A stretch of 64,000 nt of DNA from Pseudocercospora fijiensis CIRAD86 (GCF_000340215.1 NW_006921534.1:5448169-5512168), one strand, 5' to 3'. Counted from the first letter of the stretch, positions 23,489-34,896 are shown. Translations and numbers: made by a program. Notes: generated by a model from the letters alone, not told the origin.

Positions 23489-25560
23489 ATTAAATTATCT
23501 ACGAGAATACGTCCTTATCGATAGTATTAAGGTCTACGAAGCCGTCGCTATCGTTATCGTAGTCTAGCGAGTCCGTTTAACTATCTATAATTTCGTTAGA
23601 AGGAAGCTCTATTTATAATAAAGATAAGGGTCTTAATAGCAACGAAGCGGTTATCGTTACTTATAGAGCCTAGATACTAGACTAGACAGCATTAATTTAA
23701 CGTACTATCTTTAGCTTAACGTCTCTTACTACGGCGCTTATTACGGCGGACAAGTCGCTTATATCTCTCGTACGGCTAGTAGGACTTAGTATACTCGGCG
23801 CCTCGCTAACGGCGCTAATAATAGAGACACTTAAAGACTCTAATAGCGAGCTAATTCTACGTCTTAAGCTACGGCCCTTAGCGAGTATTCTTAGAGTATT
23901 AAACATAGGCGATAGTACCTCCTTTAGTATAGCTCCTTATATCTATAATCTACGCTAGAGCCGTTTAGTCTCGAAGTCTAAACGACGGCGCTTAGCAAGC
24001 TAAGCGGTATTACTATCGACCGTAGATAGCGTCGATAAGTCGATAACTTCTACTTATTAAGTAGGCGTTATTAGAGCAGCTAGATTTAATGCTACTAGAG
24101 TCGCCGCTAGAGCCGCTACTAGAGCCGCTACTACTAGAGCCGGAGCCGGAGCCTAACTACTACGCTAAGAGAGTATTAATAGTATAGTATTACGTATATT
24201 CTCGGTAGGACTATTAAATGCCTTTAATTCCTTCGCATTTAATATCTTCTCGCGCTATACCTTATCTAGTCGAAACAGTATCTCCGTAGCCTTATCGAGA
24301 AGCTAATCTTAAAGGGTCTCTACTACGACAACTCCGGAAGCTCTGTTAAGAGGCCTTCTCGCAACTACTCGGCGCTTAACTATAGCACGATAAGCCCTTA
24401 CTAGATCGCTAATAAGAGGCTTATTAGTTAGCTAAGTAGCAGTAATAATAGACTTAAAGCTAGCATTCTAGTTACGCACTTTGCTAGTTACTCGCTTATA
24501 GGCTATAGTAGCGCTAACCTTAGCAAGGGTAAGCTTACTAGCCGCCGAGATATAGCTATTACTATTAAGTCGAGTATTACTATGTTCTTTAGCAATAGTA
24601 GCGGCAATAAGGTCGTCTTAAGAAGGACCTATATTAACTAAAGTTTGACTATCGGTCTAACTGTTAATTAGAGTGCTATTTAGCGTAGAAATAGGCTCCT
24701 TAATTAGCGTAGATATTAGCGTAAAAACAGGCGTAGAAATAGGCGGCTAGATAGGCTACTAGATAGGCTGCTAGATAGGCTACCGGATAGGCTCTTCGAC
24801 TAGCGTAGAAACGATTAGTATATTTACCTCGTAGACCTAATTAGCTACTAAGCGATAGGTTGTTAGACTATCGAGTAATATAGTTAGACTATATAGCGCA
24901 GGTTAACTATAATAGTCGCAGACTATAGCTAGTAGCGTATAGAAGGAAGGACCTAAGCGAGGGTATAGATCGCTCTACGAGAGGCTATAGTTTAGGTCGA
25001 GAAGTGCGGTAATAGGTAGTAGGGTAGGTCTTAGGGTAATAGGAACGGCTATAATACTAAGAAGCCTTAATTAGGAGGTATTTGCTAACAAGTCTAAGCT
25101 TCCGAGTACTATACGTGTTCTCGGAAGCCCTAATATATACCTCCCTCGAGGTATAGACTTAGTTGTAATTATAATAGCTCCCTACCGAGGTCTCTATTTC
25201 TATAACGGCTCTTAGAGTAATTATATATAGGCCCCTAGACCTATATAACCTCTAGTAGCCGCATAGCGACCTTTACCTGCCTCTTACTAGACTCTCCGTC
25301 TTTATATATATATATAAGGGGCATATAGTAGCCGGTAGGAGATAGCTACTATACTAAAAGACTAAATCTAATAGAAGGCGGAGACAGGGTTTAAGCTATT
25401 TAGCTAAGGATTTAGTACACTCCTTTACTTAACTATTAACGGCCTAGCGCAGGGTCTAATTAGCGTATTTTCGATTATATAAGCGTATACGGGTAACTAT
25501 ACGAGCTCGTATAGTTACTCGTACTTTTATTTACTTAATCCTTTACGCACGGATAACTGC
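23489..25560. other. RIP-mutated sequence, no gene recognised
   Basis: Short tandem motifs are visible: agagccgctact-like units at ~24,090-24,150 and ataggctactag/ataggctgctag units at ~24,730-24,790. A minus-strand frame at 23,697-23,906 is Ser/Arg-rich and shows no known domain. The end of the RIP block lies at ~25,560. Confidence 0.45.
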
Positions 25561-25924
25561 ACCGAGTTTATTCATATGCTAGTGCACTAGCGCGAGCCAC
25601 TTCCGCGTACACGGAGCGCAACTGCCAATTCAAACCTACTGCGCAAGGTGCCTGCTGGATACAACACACAAATCGGCCGATGAGGTTGGTGTCACGCTAA
25701 TGCACGTGTCCTTTCAATCAGCTAAAATCCTTACGCAATCAGACCCTGGCTTCTTGGCGCGAGGCACCAATCGCTGAAGGCCAGCCTCAGGCAGAAGAAG
25801 TGACAATGCTACTCCACGTGGGGGGAATTAGCGCTTAGTGGGCATCAGGGGAAACTCTTGGCTACGGTCTTGTCTTGTTGTAAATCTCGTTTAGAGGTCA
25901 CATCGTTCCAATACTATCCTTTTC

Positions 25925-26764
25925 ATGGAATCGCATACAGGTCTTCAAGACCACATCGATCAGGTCACGTATTGGCAACCTGCTGGCGTCAAGAGATACC
26001 TCGCAGCCTCTTCCCAAAATTATGTCGGACTTATGGAGGACGGTCAAACTGTGCTGAAATATCCCCTACGCAAAACACACGACGCTTTGCAGACTCTGCG
26101 CAAGGAGGCCGAGCGCTATATTCGTCTTGGTTCCCACAAGAATCTTTTGACCTTTAAGGGCTTAAACGATGATGGGTTGCTACTTGAATACTGCGAACGA
26201 GGAATGTTACACACCGTCCTCGAGGGACCCGACAAATTAACCGATACCCAGAAGATTACTATTGGGAAGCAGATTGTCTGTTGTCTGGTCTATCTACACG
26301 ACCACCATTTTATCCACTGCGATCTCCATGTTCGCAATGTGTTTGTAACTTCTGACATGAGTGCCAAAGTTGGCGATCTCCAAGGGCAATTATTTCGACC
26401 CGATGGCAGTATTGAGATGGAAACAATGACACAAGAGAATGCAAAGTCGCGTCACCCATACGCAGGTAACGACGAGTTCTCGCGACGGACAGATATCTTC
26501 GCTTTGGGAACATTGCTCTACCACTTGTGGCATGAGCACCCTCCCTTTCCCGAACTTGACGAATTCACTCATAAGGATTTGATCGAAGCAAGATATCGCG
26601 CTGGACATTATCCTATTAATCTTAGGCTGAGTACTGGTATCGAGAGCATTATCGGTAAATGCTGGCGTTCGAGCTACGAAGGCGTTCACGAGGTGCTCGA
26701 CGATATGGAGAAACTTGATGGCATGGAGACGCAGTATACGACAGTATATGCACTGTCCCCGTGA
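25925..26764 (+). CDS. Small protein kinase-like protein, 279 aa
   Basis: Single exon, kinase domain only. Seen: a degenerate glycine loop region, the ATP-binding Lys in QTVLKYPL (~residue 45), helix C Glu in LRKEAERY, a hinge-like LLLEYCERG, catalytic loop HCDLHVRNVF (Asp and Asn present), a DFG equivalent GDLQG, and DIFALGTLLYHLWHEHPPFPEL from the C-lobe. The APE motif is not clear. The first 30 residues contain no targeting signal. Such short stand-alone kinases form lineage-specific families in filamentous ascomycetes; the substrate is unknown. Base composition is normal although a RIP block ends only ~360 bp upstream. DLQG in place of DFG suggests atypical but possibly active catalysis. 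Confidence 0.8.
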   Translation: MESHTGLQDHIDQVTYWQPAGVKRYLAASSQNYVGLMEDGQTVLKYPLRKTHDALQTLRKEAERYIRLGSHKNLLTFKGLNDDGLLLEYCERGMLHTVLEGPDKLTDTQKITIGKQIVCCLVYLHDHHFIHCDLHVRNVFVTSDMSAKVGDLQGQLFRPDGSIEMETMTQENAKSRHPYAGNDEFSRRTDIFALGTLLYHLWHEHPPFPELDEFTHKDLIEARYRAGHYPINLRLSTGIESIIGKCWRSSYEGVHEVLDDMEKLDGMETQYTTVYALSP

Positions 26765-27637
26765 GTAGCGGCGTAAGGCAGAGCCGCACTCCGCGCGGGC
26801 CGGAATATGAAGCCTTCGGGGCACAATCTACCTATGCAATTGAATGATAGCGTCAAGAAACCCACGATATGTCTGTGAATATCTTCGCCATCTTGTGCAT
26901 ACAAGCAGTAAGCTAAGAGAACAAACTTGAATACTAGTTCCATGACATGCGGCTTTGGTGCTCGGAAGAGCTCGCAAGCTCAATCGCTCCTGCCGTTGAA
27001 GCTATACGGGTCCTGTCTTCTTCCTGCCTTTGAGCCCGCACACTCCGAAGTGGCCAATTGCAGAGACATAGAAAAGCCTGCAGCTGTTGTAAATGAATGC
27101 AGAGCCAAGGCTTCGAGCTCCAAAGGGCTGTCCAGAGCCACATAATGATCAGGCTCCTGGAAAAGGGTCAGCCGATCACAATTAAATCTTTGGCGTTTTT
27201 GAGACTTGCAGGAGTCTAGTGGAGCACGAAATCGTCGACGAAATCTTCGTCCCGAAGCCTGGGTTACTCAGACCCCATGCCCTCGAGGTGGTATATATGA
27301 ACATTGCGATTTCGTATGTTGAGGCGATGGCTGGAGGTGTGTAGAGATTCGCATTGTTGCCATGCTATTTCCGTCAGCAAACAATATCATAGAGACTCGC
27401 TGCACTTGACCTACGGGAATGGAAGCAACGATAATCGCCGGGGTAATGAGGGTCACCGCAATCACAGACTTGAGCTTCTGTGTAGGCCTTTCCATAGGGA
27501 TGATAACGAAATATGATGCTTCCTCTAAGAACGCAGTTGTGCAGACCGCAACTCGGGCAGATAGTCTCTAGATGGCAGGTCAGTTACCAGGAAAGATAGA
27601 GACGTCATCGAACTATACCAGACATTCTGCTCCCAAG
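26765..27637. other. Intergenic region, no supported gene
   Basis: Only short overlapping frames on both strands, none with a domain, signal peptide or splice pattern I could support. Composition is normal (not RIP-mutated). Confidence 0.4.
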
Positions 27638-28168
27638 TCATGAGAGAGCAAAGATATGATTCCAAGAGAGATGGCCGCTAGCTGATTCTCTAGTCAGCTC
27701 TTTGCGCAAGTACTTCACAAGCTCGTCCATGGACCATCCTACCCAGGCCAATATCCCCCATGCCACAGAGTCCCATCGCCACAATCGCCATGAGTACTTC
27801 CTTCCTTTCGCAAGATGATGACCAAACGCTACGAGTAGTGACACAAGGCTAACCAGATATGCGATTGGAAGATATTCGAGGTGATCGAGCATTATAGGCG
27901 GTGGCATTGATGTTTTGTACTTCGATGTTGTGAACTTTGGCTGATACTAGATCGTGCATGCTGCAAGTTTTTCTAGGTGTTTCTCGGTATACATATATCT
28001 TACCACTGCCCTGGCGCTTCCAGAGAGTGACAAGAGCATGTATCCCATTATAACTCGTCTGAATTTTGAATTTGCCGATAGATCAGCTATAGCTACGTAT
28101 AAGTCCTCAAACAGGCCTTGATATCTCGGCTGCGTCCTTGCTCGCACATCTATAATGCGATTCTCCAA
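27638..28168 (-). CDS. 3' part of a multi-exon membrane protein gene, unknown function
   Basis: The last two exons can be joined cleanly: ...28,004, intron 28,003-27,947 (GTAAGA...CTAG, 57 nt, phase 0), then 27,946-27,638 ending in a stop. The last exon encodes a hydrophobic segment (LPIAYLVSLVSLLVAFGHHLA) and a second amphipathic one (WGILAWVGWSMDELVKYL). Just upstream on the same strand (~28,260-28,320) another frame encodes a transmembrane-like VAVALVAVFITLLGLGLW, probably an earlier exon, but the connecting splice would need a weak GTCAAA donor, so the 5' structure is unresolved. No family recognised. Confidence 0.45.
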
Positions 28169-28743
28169 CGAAGTACGCCGAAGGGGTACACCACATAGAA
28201 AAGGTATCGAAGCAATGACAGCCAGCCGTCCGTCGCATTTTGACTATGTTGTAGCGCCAGCGAATAATCGTCATCCACAGACCCAGACCCAGCAAGGTAA
28301 TGAAGACTGCAACGAGTGCAACGGCGACTGCGGGAGCTTGTTAAGGGCCGGATGAAACCTTCGACGCGGCCTTACTGCGATGCCTAGATGGTGAAGTTAT
28401 CCGGCTTGATTTCGTACACTAAACGAACACGATGGAATTTGCTGCCGATAGGGGTTACTAGCCACGATTTGAAGAGCAGAGCAAGACGGGCACTGATTTT
28501 ATGAACAACAGGATAGCAAGCTATTGTGGTCAATGCCTTCGACCGATCTGGCTATCCTTGCCCCGAATGGCAAGTTTCAACATTTCAGCGTTAAGGCAGA
28601 TTGGAACGCAAGAATCCTCTTCTGTTCTTTAGTCGCGAACATGCATTGCCCAACTACTGCTGAGATGCAGGATGCATTGTCATCATAAGAAGCTTGAGGC
28701 CAGTGTGCAACCTTATCGCCTACGGGTCTGAATTCAAGGGCGG

Positions 28744-29200
28744 CTACAACTTTTCGTAGCTTGCAACTTCCTCCGCTTTGCGATCGCATAAGCTCGCCAT
28801 GTGGACGTCTTTCCACGAAAGGCCGCGAGGCTGGTGTGTCGTCCAATGGATATGAGACTTGAATGGCGTCTGCAGCACAAGTCAGCAAAAATTGTTTTGC
28901 GTGTCCGAACATTACGTGCCGATGTAAGCGTAGGATGATGCTGTTTGAACCCAGATATTTCGTTGACGATAGCGTCGAAGAACTTGGATCCAGTTAGTGT
29001 TTGAACGCTTATATAGTGTGACTTGCGATGCGACGCCTTGATTTCTCAAAGTGGTATTCTTTTTCAATCCCGTTTCCCTTAGCATCCACCTTCCAACCGT
29101 TCTCGAGCAGCCTAGAGAGTTCTTGGGCGATGTCTGTCTCCCGAGTGTTGGAGCTAAAGACAACTGCTTGTGTTGTATTACGATGGTGGTTCTCTGCCAT
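28744..29200 (-). CDS. Pterin-4a-carbinolamine dehydratase-like protein (three exons, one GC-AG intron)
   Basis: Model: exon 1 29,200-29,027, intron 29,026-28,983 (GCAAGT...CACTAAC...AAG, GC-AG type), exon 2 28,982-28,911, intron 28,910-28,870 (weak GTTCGG donor, GCTGAC branch, GCAG), exon 3 28,869-28,744. Exons are 174, 72 and 126 nt, all phase 0, giving 123 aa, the family's usual size. Family features: ENGWKVDAKGNGIEKEYHFE, a helix with FFDAIVNEISGFKQHHPTLT (HHP motif) and WTTHQPRGLSWKDVHMA. These enzymes dehydrate 4a-hydroxytetrahydrobiopterin; many fungal members have an unclear substrate. The start at MAENHHRN is chosen because the longer frame begins with TTG. The second donor is the weakest part of the model. 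Confidence 0.72.
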
Positions 29201-29449
29201 AACGGATGCGAAAGCAACGAAAGGGAAGATGACAGAACAGCCTTCATTACTGAGCAATACTATGGGCTACAGTAAGCCTGTCAGTTGGTGCGGGGAAGAC
29301 GTACACCTCCGAGAGAGGCTTGGCGAGCACACACACCGCTATTTTATACTATAATCTGCTCTTCTACGCTCTTGTAATAGTGTAGAATTTTCTATAAATC
29401 GTGTCGTCGATATACTAGCGGTATAGCGAGTTTCTAGGTATTGTTGTCG

Positions 29450-30530
29450 CTATAATACAACTAAAGCCGATCGATAAGGCCTTATAGGCGCTTCTTAAGT
29501 CCTATTTCGCGCAAGGCTATACACCTAAGCGGATAATTGAAGAGACAAAGGTCCCTATTACCGTAAGGTCGATATATAGGTATTAGTAGAAGTAGCGGCT
29601 ATTTAGCGAGTTGTATATAAAGAATAGTAGCGCTATTCGAGGTTAACTACGGAGGCTTCTTTATAAGGAAGAAGAGTAGCTTTACGACTATCTCTACGAG
29701 CGGCTAGACACCTATTTCTAAGAGATGATCTCTGCTCTTTATAACGAGTTTATACGGCTTCGTCCGATTAATAATAGTAGTAAGGGCATCCGACTAACGC
29801 CTATACTACTATTTCGGACCTTAAAGCGTTAGGGTTGGAGCCGGAAGCGTATATAGGTAAAAGCGAAGGAGCGCAACCTATTACTAAGGGCTTTATAGGT
29901 AATAAGGTGTGCGAGTTAGCCGGTAGATAGGCTTGTCTTCGTAGATAAGACTGCGTATAATTAGAAGACTAGTTAGCGGAAGTATAGATAGTCAATTCGA
30001 GGTATAGGCTATATAGATTATTAGTATACGAGGCGAGAGGTTAGGTAGTCTATCCTACCTGCCTTTACGATCTACGGTTATTTGCCGTATACGTACGTAT
30101 ACTAAGGATCGATTAATAGTAAGCGGTTTAGCACCTAGTTAGAAGAAGAGGTCCTACCGTACCTTAAGGGTAGTCTATCTATAATATTTGTAATAGACAA
30201 TGCTAGTATCTACTATAGTAGGAGGGTTAAAGAAGCGATACTAGAAGCTAGCTATTACCTCGAGTTTCTACCGCTATACTTACCGGATCTAAATCCTATC
30301 GAACAGACCTTCAATCTACTTAAGAAGACTATAAAGAAGTACCGCTATAAGCTGCCGCTCTTTAAGGGTTTCTAGGGCTATTTAGTATAGTGCCTATACA
30401 AGTATAGAGGCCGAAGAGCGCGCGGATTGTTTAAAAACGCTAGATACAACGTCGAAGGGTACGATTTGCCGTACGATCCTAATCACTTCGAAACGACCGC
30501 CGGATCTACGCAAAACATACTTAATATAGA
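29450..30530 (+). pseudogene. Tc1/mariner-superfamily DDE transposase remnant
   Basis: Translation on + through stops gives: an N-terminal helix-turn-helix-like region (KRIIEETKVPITVRSIYRY), VFVDKTAYN (first catalytic Asp, expected DES/DET context), ILPAFTIYGYLPYTYVY*GSIN, IIFVIDNASIYYS (second Asp, DNA motif), and FLPLYLPDLNPIEQTFNLLK (third acidic residue in the PDLNPIE context). This is the DDE_3 arrangement of Tc1/mariner-like elements in fungi. Stops are TAG/TAA at Gln/Trp-type positions. Terminal inverted repeats were not resolved. Confidence 0.8.
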
Positions 30531-30779
30531 TGCTAAAGAATCCGCATAGTATACGTACTATAAAGGGTCGCCGCCGGTAGTGCTTAGTAACCTAGATAGT
30601 TGTATATAGAGTAAGGAAGAGTTTAAGCAAGAACTCGAAGAATCGGACATAGATTTCGAGGACTTCGAGTAACGTTATTAGCGCCGGTAAGCGCCGAAGG
30701 CAGAGAATTAGATAAATAGTTCGAACGCTAGTATTACCTAATGCTCTATTTCTTCTACAACTAACGCATTTGATTTAAT

Positions 30780-32640
30780 ATACTAAATTAGGTCTAAATA
30801 AGTGCGATTACAGTAAGAATCTCCCGCTTATTACAAGGTTGTATATATTGTAGTAATAAAAAGAATAGCGCCGAAACAAAGCCCGAATTCGATTATATCT
30901 CGCCCTCTTTAGTAGCGGCTCTTTCCGTAGCGATAAGATTATTATCCCTCTCCTTTAGCTATTCTCGAATAGCTTCCTTTAATCGTAGACGTATACTACA
31001 TACTTTATTAAGCTCGTAAGGCTAGTTAGATTAGTCTATATTAGCGATAGTATCGAGACGCTATACTGTTCCTACGAAGAACTTAATATAGGCGCGTAGA
31101 GAGTCCTGTTCCGCGAAGTCCGGCTAAAGGCTATACTAGTCGAAGAATTCAGCTATTACTTACTAAGATATCACTGTACGCGGTACTTTAAGCGGCGCCT
31201 TATATCTAGAGCGATAGCCGGTAAGAGCGCGAGTAGGAGTCCTTAATAGCGTACTAGGAATACGACTAAGGCTATTGTTCTGTTAGTGTAGCATACCGCC
31301 TATAAACTCGCCTATTATCTTTATTATACTACCGTTCTTACCGGCTAGTAAGTCCGAGTCGCTGTTGCGCCGCATTCGACGAGTATTCTAGCCTTAATAC
31401 TTCTTCTTAATCTTGCGAGAAATTAGTATAATCTCGACCGAGACTAGAAGCCTATCTAGCTAAGAGCCGTCCTTATTCTATACGTATTTACCCTTCGCAA
31501 TCGCCTAGCTTAATTTAACTATTATAGCGTCGTAGAAGGGGAAGTGGTTCTCGCTAAGCTCCTTTACCGAGCGATTAAACTAGTAAGTAGACTCGCTAGC
31601 CTTCTTGCTATTAATACAGTCCTTGCGAGTATAGAGCTACTCGTTAATAATCTTAAAGTCGTACCTGCTAGACGACTCGAGTTTAGTAACGATTAGACTA
31701 GTATTCCTTATTTAGATAGTATCTAGATTCTTCTTTAACTTCTTACTACTAACCTCCTTCCTACCTTTGCCTCTAGCTACTACTAGTTGCTTAGGCTTTA
31801 TATAAAAGTCGAGATTAATAAAAGGCTTCTTCCTCGACGCTTTTACTAAATTAATTACATAGTTAAGAGCTTGCCGGTAAACCACGTCGCCGTCGATATC
31901 GTTACCTGCTTAGTGCTAGTCGCTAGTAAACGCATTCTTCGAGCCTTTAGCGCCTGCTCGAATAACGACTCGATAAGGTCGTTAATAGCCGTTAAGCTAA
32001 GCAAATTTCGCCGCCTACGTATAGGTATCCTACGGCTCTTTATCTCTCGTAGTAAGGAAGCTAACTGCCTTCGTAGTAAGCGACCGAGCGGCGCCCTTCT
32101 TAGCCGGATTAAATACAGTCTATTGTCTAATATAATAGAAGATTTCCGGTTTATTACCTAAGAAAGAGCTAGGAGCAGTAATAGGCACGTTACTAGTAGC
32201 AAGAGCGGACAGACTGCTAGTAGTAGCCTCGGCTTCCTACGCGGCGTTAAAAGAGGAGGAAGTAGAGTAAGAGGCGGAGGGAAAATAAGCGGTTTTGCTA
32301 GGTAAAACACTACTATTATCCCCCTCCGAGGGAGCTACGGCCTCCTTGCTTTAGGCAGCTACGGGACTAGCGATTAGATTAGGCTCTTCTACGGTAGTCT
32401 TCTTGCCCTTTCTGCCGGCGCTAGACCTACTTATTGTACTACTCTTTGCCTACTAAGTCGTATTAGCACCTCGTCTTATTAGCGGCGGCGATATAGGCTT
32501 CTCGAGAGACTAGATTACCTTCTTCTTTAGTATAGAAGCGGTTAACTCGTCGTCTAATCGAGCTAGAGGTACGCTAGTAGTCGTACGAGTAGACCTTGTT
32601 AGCATTATTGCTAGCAATCGATAGAGATACGCGTACGAGG
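30780..32640 (-). pseudogene. Unassigned RIP-mutated coding remnant
   Basis: The minus strand reads as a long, stop-interrupted, Ser/Lys-rich protein (fragments NKPEIFYYIRQ, NYVINLVKASRKKPFINLDF, DRLLVSVEIILISRKIKKKY). There is no recognised domain. It could be the regulatory or DNA-binding ORF of a neighbouring transposon. A single stop-free + frame at 31,871-32,161 lies antisense to it and is probably fortuitous. Confidence 0.35.
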
Positions 32641-32858
32641 CTTGAATAGACGATTATTCTCTATTTTACGACAATAGATAGGAAGAAGTACGCAATTCTA
32701 TATACAAAACTACTATTGGAATCCCTCCTTAACCGGATAAGGAGAGGAGGAGGCTCTGCGGACCGTACTAACAGGCTTACTGTAGCCTATAGTATAGCAG
32801 GCTAGAGCAATGACGTCAAATTTCTCGAACTTTCTAGCTTGGCGATTATATCCATGCC

Positions 32859-33406
32859 CTAAAATCGCAGTCCCGGAACACTAAGCTCTGCCTGCTGCAT
32901 GTCTAAGAGACCCTTGGCCTCCTTTACGACAGCATGTTCGTATGTATCTCTGTAAAGGTTGACTGAAGAGATGACACTGACTGCCTAGATGTTACTACGA
33001 CTCTCAAAACTGCTGTGTCGCTCCAATGCCTGCTGCAAATGTCTCTAGTATTGCAATGCTGTTGTGCGATCATCGCAGCTGTGCGAACAAATCGCTCTCG
33101 AACATAACAAACGAATGTGGAGCATCTGGTCTATGACATCCGCTCCCTGCTCTAGTGAGTGAAGATCACCGAAGTACTCCTTAACCTCCACGAAATCTCC
33201 AGCTGCTACCAGCGCATTTGCGATAGACACTTTTACGCGGCGGATTGCCCTTATCTGGGGGCATTCCGCAGCTTTCAGGGTCGTTAGTTGAGGAAGAAGC
33301 AGACGTACAGCCTCGTCCGCCTGCTGCATCTCGATCAAACAGTCTGCTATTGCACACAAAGTCAAATTCCTGCGTTTTGGAGAATTCATTACCAATTGCA
33401 GACTTA
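32859..33406 (-). pseudogene. TPR-type repeat protein, truncated and carrying premature TAG stops
   Basis: The minus-strand frame reads LCAIADCLIEMQQADEAVRL, then IRRVKVSIANALVAAGDFVE, a helical tandem pattern like the TPR tails of fungal NLR and kinesin-light-chain-like proteins. A TAG after TTALQY at ~33,047 interrupts it; the same frame continues with RHLQQALERHSSFES, then another TAG, and ends at 32,859. Both stops could come from CAG to TAG. The upstream end is cut by the left TRIM LTR at ~33,407, so the N-terminus is lost. Between mutated repeats it has largely normal composition, suggesting RIP spill-over. Confidence 0.6.
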
Positions 33407-33527
33407 GTTGAATCCTGAGGCATGTGCCTAGGTCCGTGCACACACGCGGCACCCTATTTAGCGACTTCTCGTTTCTTCCGTAGACACACTATCGATTATC
33501 AACTATCGAATATACACACTTCAAGTA
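33407..33527 (+). repeat. TRIM left copy, 5' LTR
   Basis: About 121 bp, matching ~34,387-34,507 directly and the two right-copy LTRs in inverted orientation. It cuts into the TPR pseudogene frame. Confidence 0.7.
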
Positions 33528-34386
33528 GTTATAAGCCCTCGACTGCTACCGCAGACTAACTAACTAAATACCCTCCTACGTAAAGTAGGGGGTACGAACA
33601 AGACCTAACTAAGACCGATAACTGAACAGCTAAGCGCTACAACTAAACAGCTAAGATAGCCGTTTCCGACTCGACTACTGCGACTATCGCGACTAGCGGC
33701 ATTCGCAAACTAATACCTACTAACTATCCCCTCTAGAGCGTCGATATTAAGGCCCTTCTACGGCGCTCTAAGCTACTAAAATATACCCAACTCGATAAGA
33801 ACTAACAAGCCGCCAATTTGGCTATTGCTGTACTAGAGAATAACCCTCGACCTAGTTTAGAGCTAGCAACTAGCAAGAACTAGGCCTTCTAAACCGACTG
33901 AACCTAAACCGACTAAATCTAAACCGACTAAACCTAAACCGACTAAACCTAAACCGACTGAACCTAAACTAACTAAACGGCTGCTTTAAGCACCCACCTG
34001 CAAGAAGCAGGGGGTATCGTAGCTACTAACTAAACGGCTGCTTTAAGCACCTACCTATAAGAAGCAGGGGGTGTCGTAGCTACTAACTAAACCGCAATCA
34101 ATACTCAAACCTGCTAGATGTAGGGGGTGCGGCGGATTAACTAACTAAATAGCTATCTAAGGGCAAGATGCCTAGGCTACTAACTAACTAAACAACCATC
34201 TAAGGGCAAGAAGCCTAGGTTGCTAACTGAACTAAATAGCTATTGTAAGGGCAAGAAGCCTAGGCTATTAACTAACTAAATGGCTATTGTAAGGGTAAGA
34301 AGCCTAGGCTATTAACTAATACCTCTTTGTTTGATTTAAGCGACTTTGTATTTACTAACGTACCTTATATATATACGAGGGGGTAA

Positions 34387-34507
34387 GTTGAATCCTAAGG
34401 CATGTACCTAGGTCTATATATACACGCGGCACCCTATTTAGCGACTTCTCGTTTCTTCCGTAGACATACTATCGATTATTAACTATCGAACATACACACT
34501 TTAAGTA
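34387..34507 (+). repeat. TRIM left copy, 3' LTR
   Basis: Preceded by the purine tract gagggggtaag. Differs from the 5' LTR mainly by C/T and G/A transitions (for example tgaggcatgtg versus taaggcatgta), consistent with RIP. Confidence 0.7.
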
Positions 34508-34896
34508 ACTTTCGTAGGCTTGCGCGAAATTGGACGTAGTACGCTAGACTTTTGTTATAGTTGCGATCCTTATAGCTATTATATCGAAGAGGTAAGGCGA
34601 TCGACTATTAATACTTCGAGGGACCTAGTCTACGTGTGCATAGTAATCGGCAGCAGCGTCGAAATTTTCTTATTAGACTATATTTTCTAATTTAGATACC
34701 GCAAGTCGGCCTAGGGCTGTATCGAATCGTATGCTAACTTTAGAGTCCTTAAGCAACGACTAATCTTCCAAACACCGCATAGAACCGCTATAGTCACCTT
34801 TAAGTCGGAGCACAACGCTCTTTTCGTACGTAGCTTTAGCGGTTAGCATTAGGTCGTCTTTGTAGATTGCGAGCGATCTTGCTTGTTCCGTATAGA
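34508..34896 (+). pseudogene. RIP-damaged coding remnant split by the right TRIM (continues at 35,983)
   Basis: The + frame starting at ~34,511 reads GSSVEIFLLDYIF, ANFRVLKQRLIFQTPHRTA and, with TAG at two Trp-like positions, VVFVDCERSCLFRIDT up to 34,900. After the right TRIM the reading resumes at ~35,984 with LDGLSGRQCGSWLEKLLLAR. A disrupted gene with the TRIM in the middle is the simplest view. The family is not recognised. TAA/TAG stops are at RIP-compatible positions. Confidence 0.45.

Larger units (their letters stand above)
8131..25560. other. 17.4-kb RIP-saturated transposon block
   Basis: CpA and TpG are scarce and TpA (especially ctag, tagt, atag) is very common, while CpG and CpC remain frequent, as expected from C-to-T change in CpA context on both strands. 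The longest open frames are only about 60-85 codons. Translation through the stops reveals transposon proteins, annotated separately. Composition returns to normal within about 100 bp at ~25,560-25,660. No host gene was found inside. Confidence 0.9.
29350..32790. other. Second RIP-saturated repeat block
   Basis: CpA/TpG-poor, TpA-rich sequence with a sharp left edge at ~29,350, ~150 bp beyond the dehydratase-like gene start, and a right edge near 32,790. Contains the Tc1/mariner-like remnant (separate entry) and, at ~30,780-32,640, a minus-strand coding-like remnant rich in Lys/Ser that I could not assign. Confidence 0.85.
33407..34507 (+). mobile_element. TRIM-like LTR element, left copy
   Basis: Direct terminal repeats ~33,407-33,527 and ~34,387-34,507 (about 121 bp) share atcct.aggcatgt.cctagg, gcggcaccctatttagcgac and tcgtttcttccgtagac. 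Immediately inside the 5' LTR is gttataagccc (33,528-33,538), a primer-binding-site candidate; immediately before the 3' LTR is a purine tract (gagggggtaag). The ~860-bp interior has no gag or pol; it is made of short tandem units (taaaccgactaaacc; taactaaacggctgctttaa; agggcaagaagcctaggct). This is the layout of a terminal-repeat retrotransposon in miniature. LTR borders are uncertain by a few bases; no clear target duplication found. Confidence 0.75.

Noticed and set aside
29009..29257. Single-exon frame beginning MLSNEGCSVIF for the dehydratase-like gene
   Set aside because: It starts with TTG and ends before the conserved HHP and WTTH motifs; the three-exon model from 29,200 explains the full domain.
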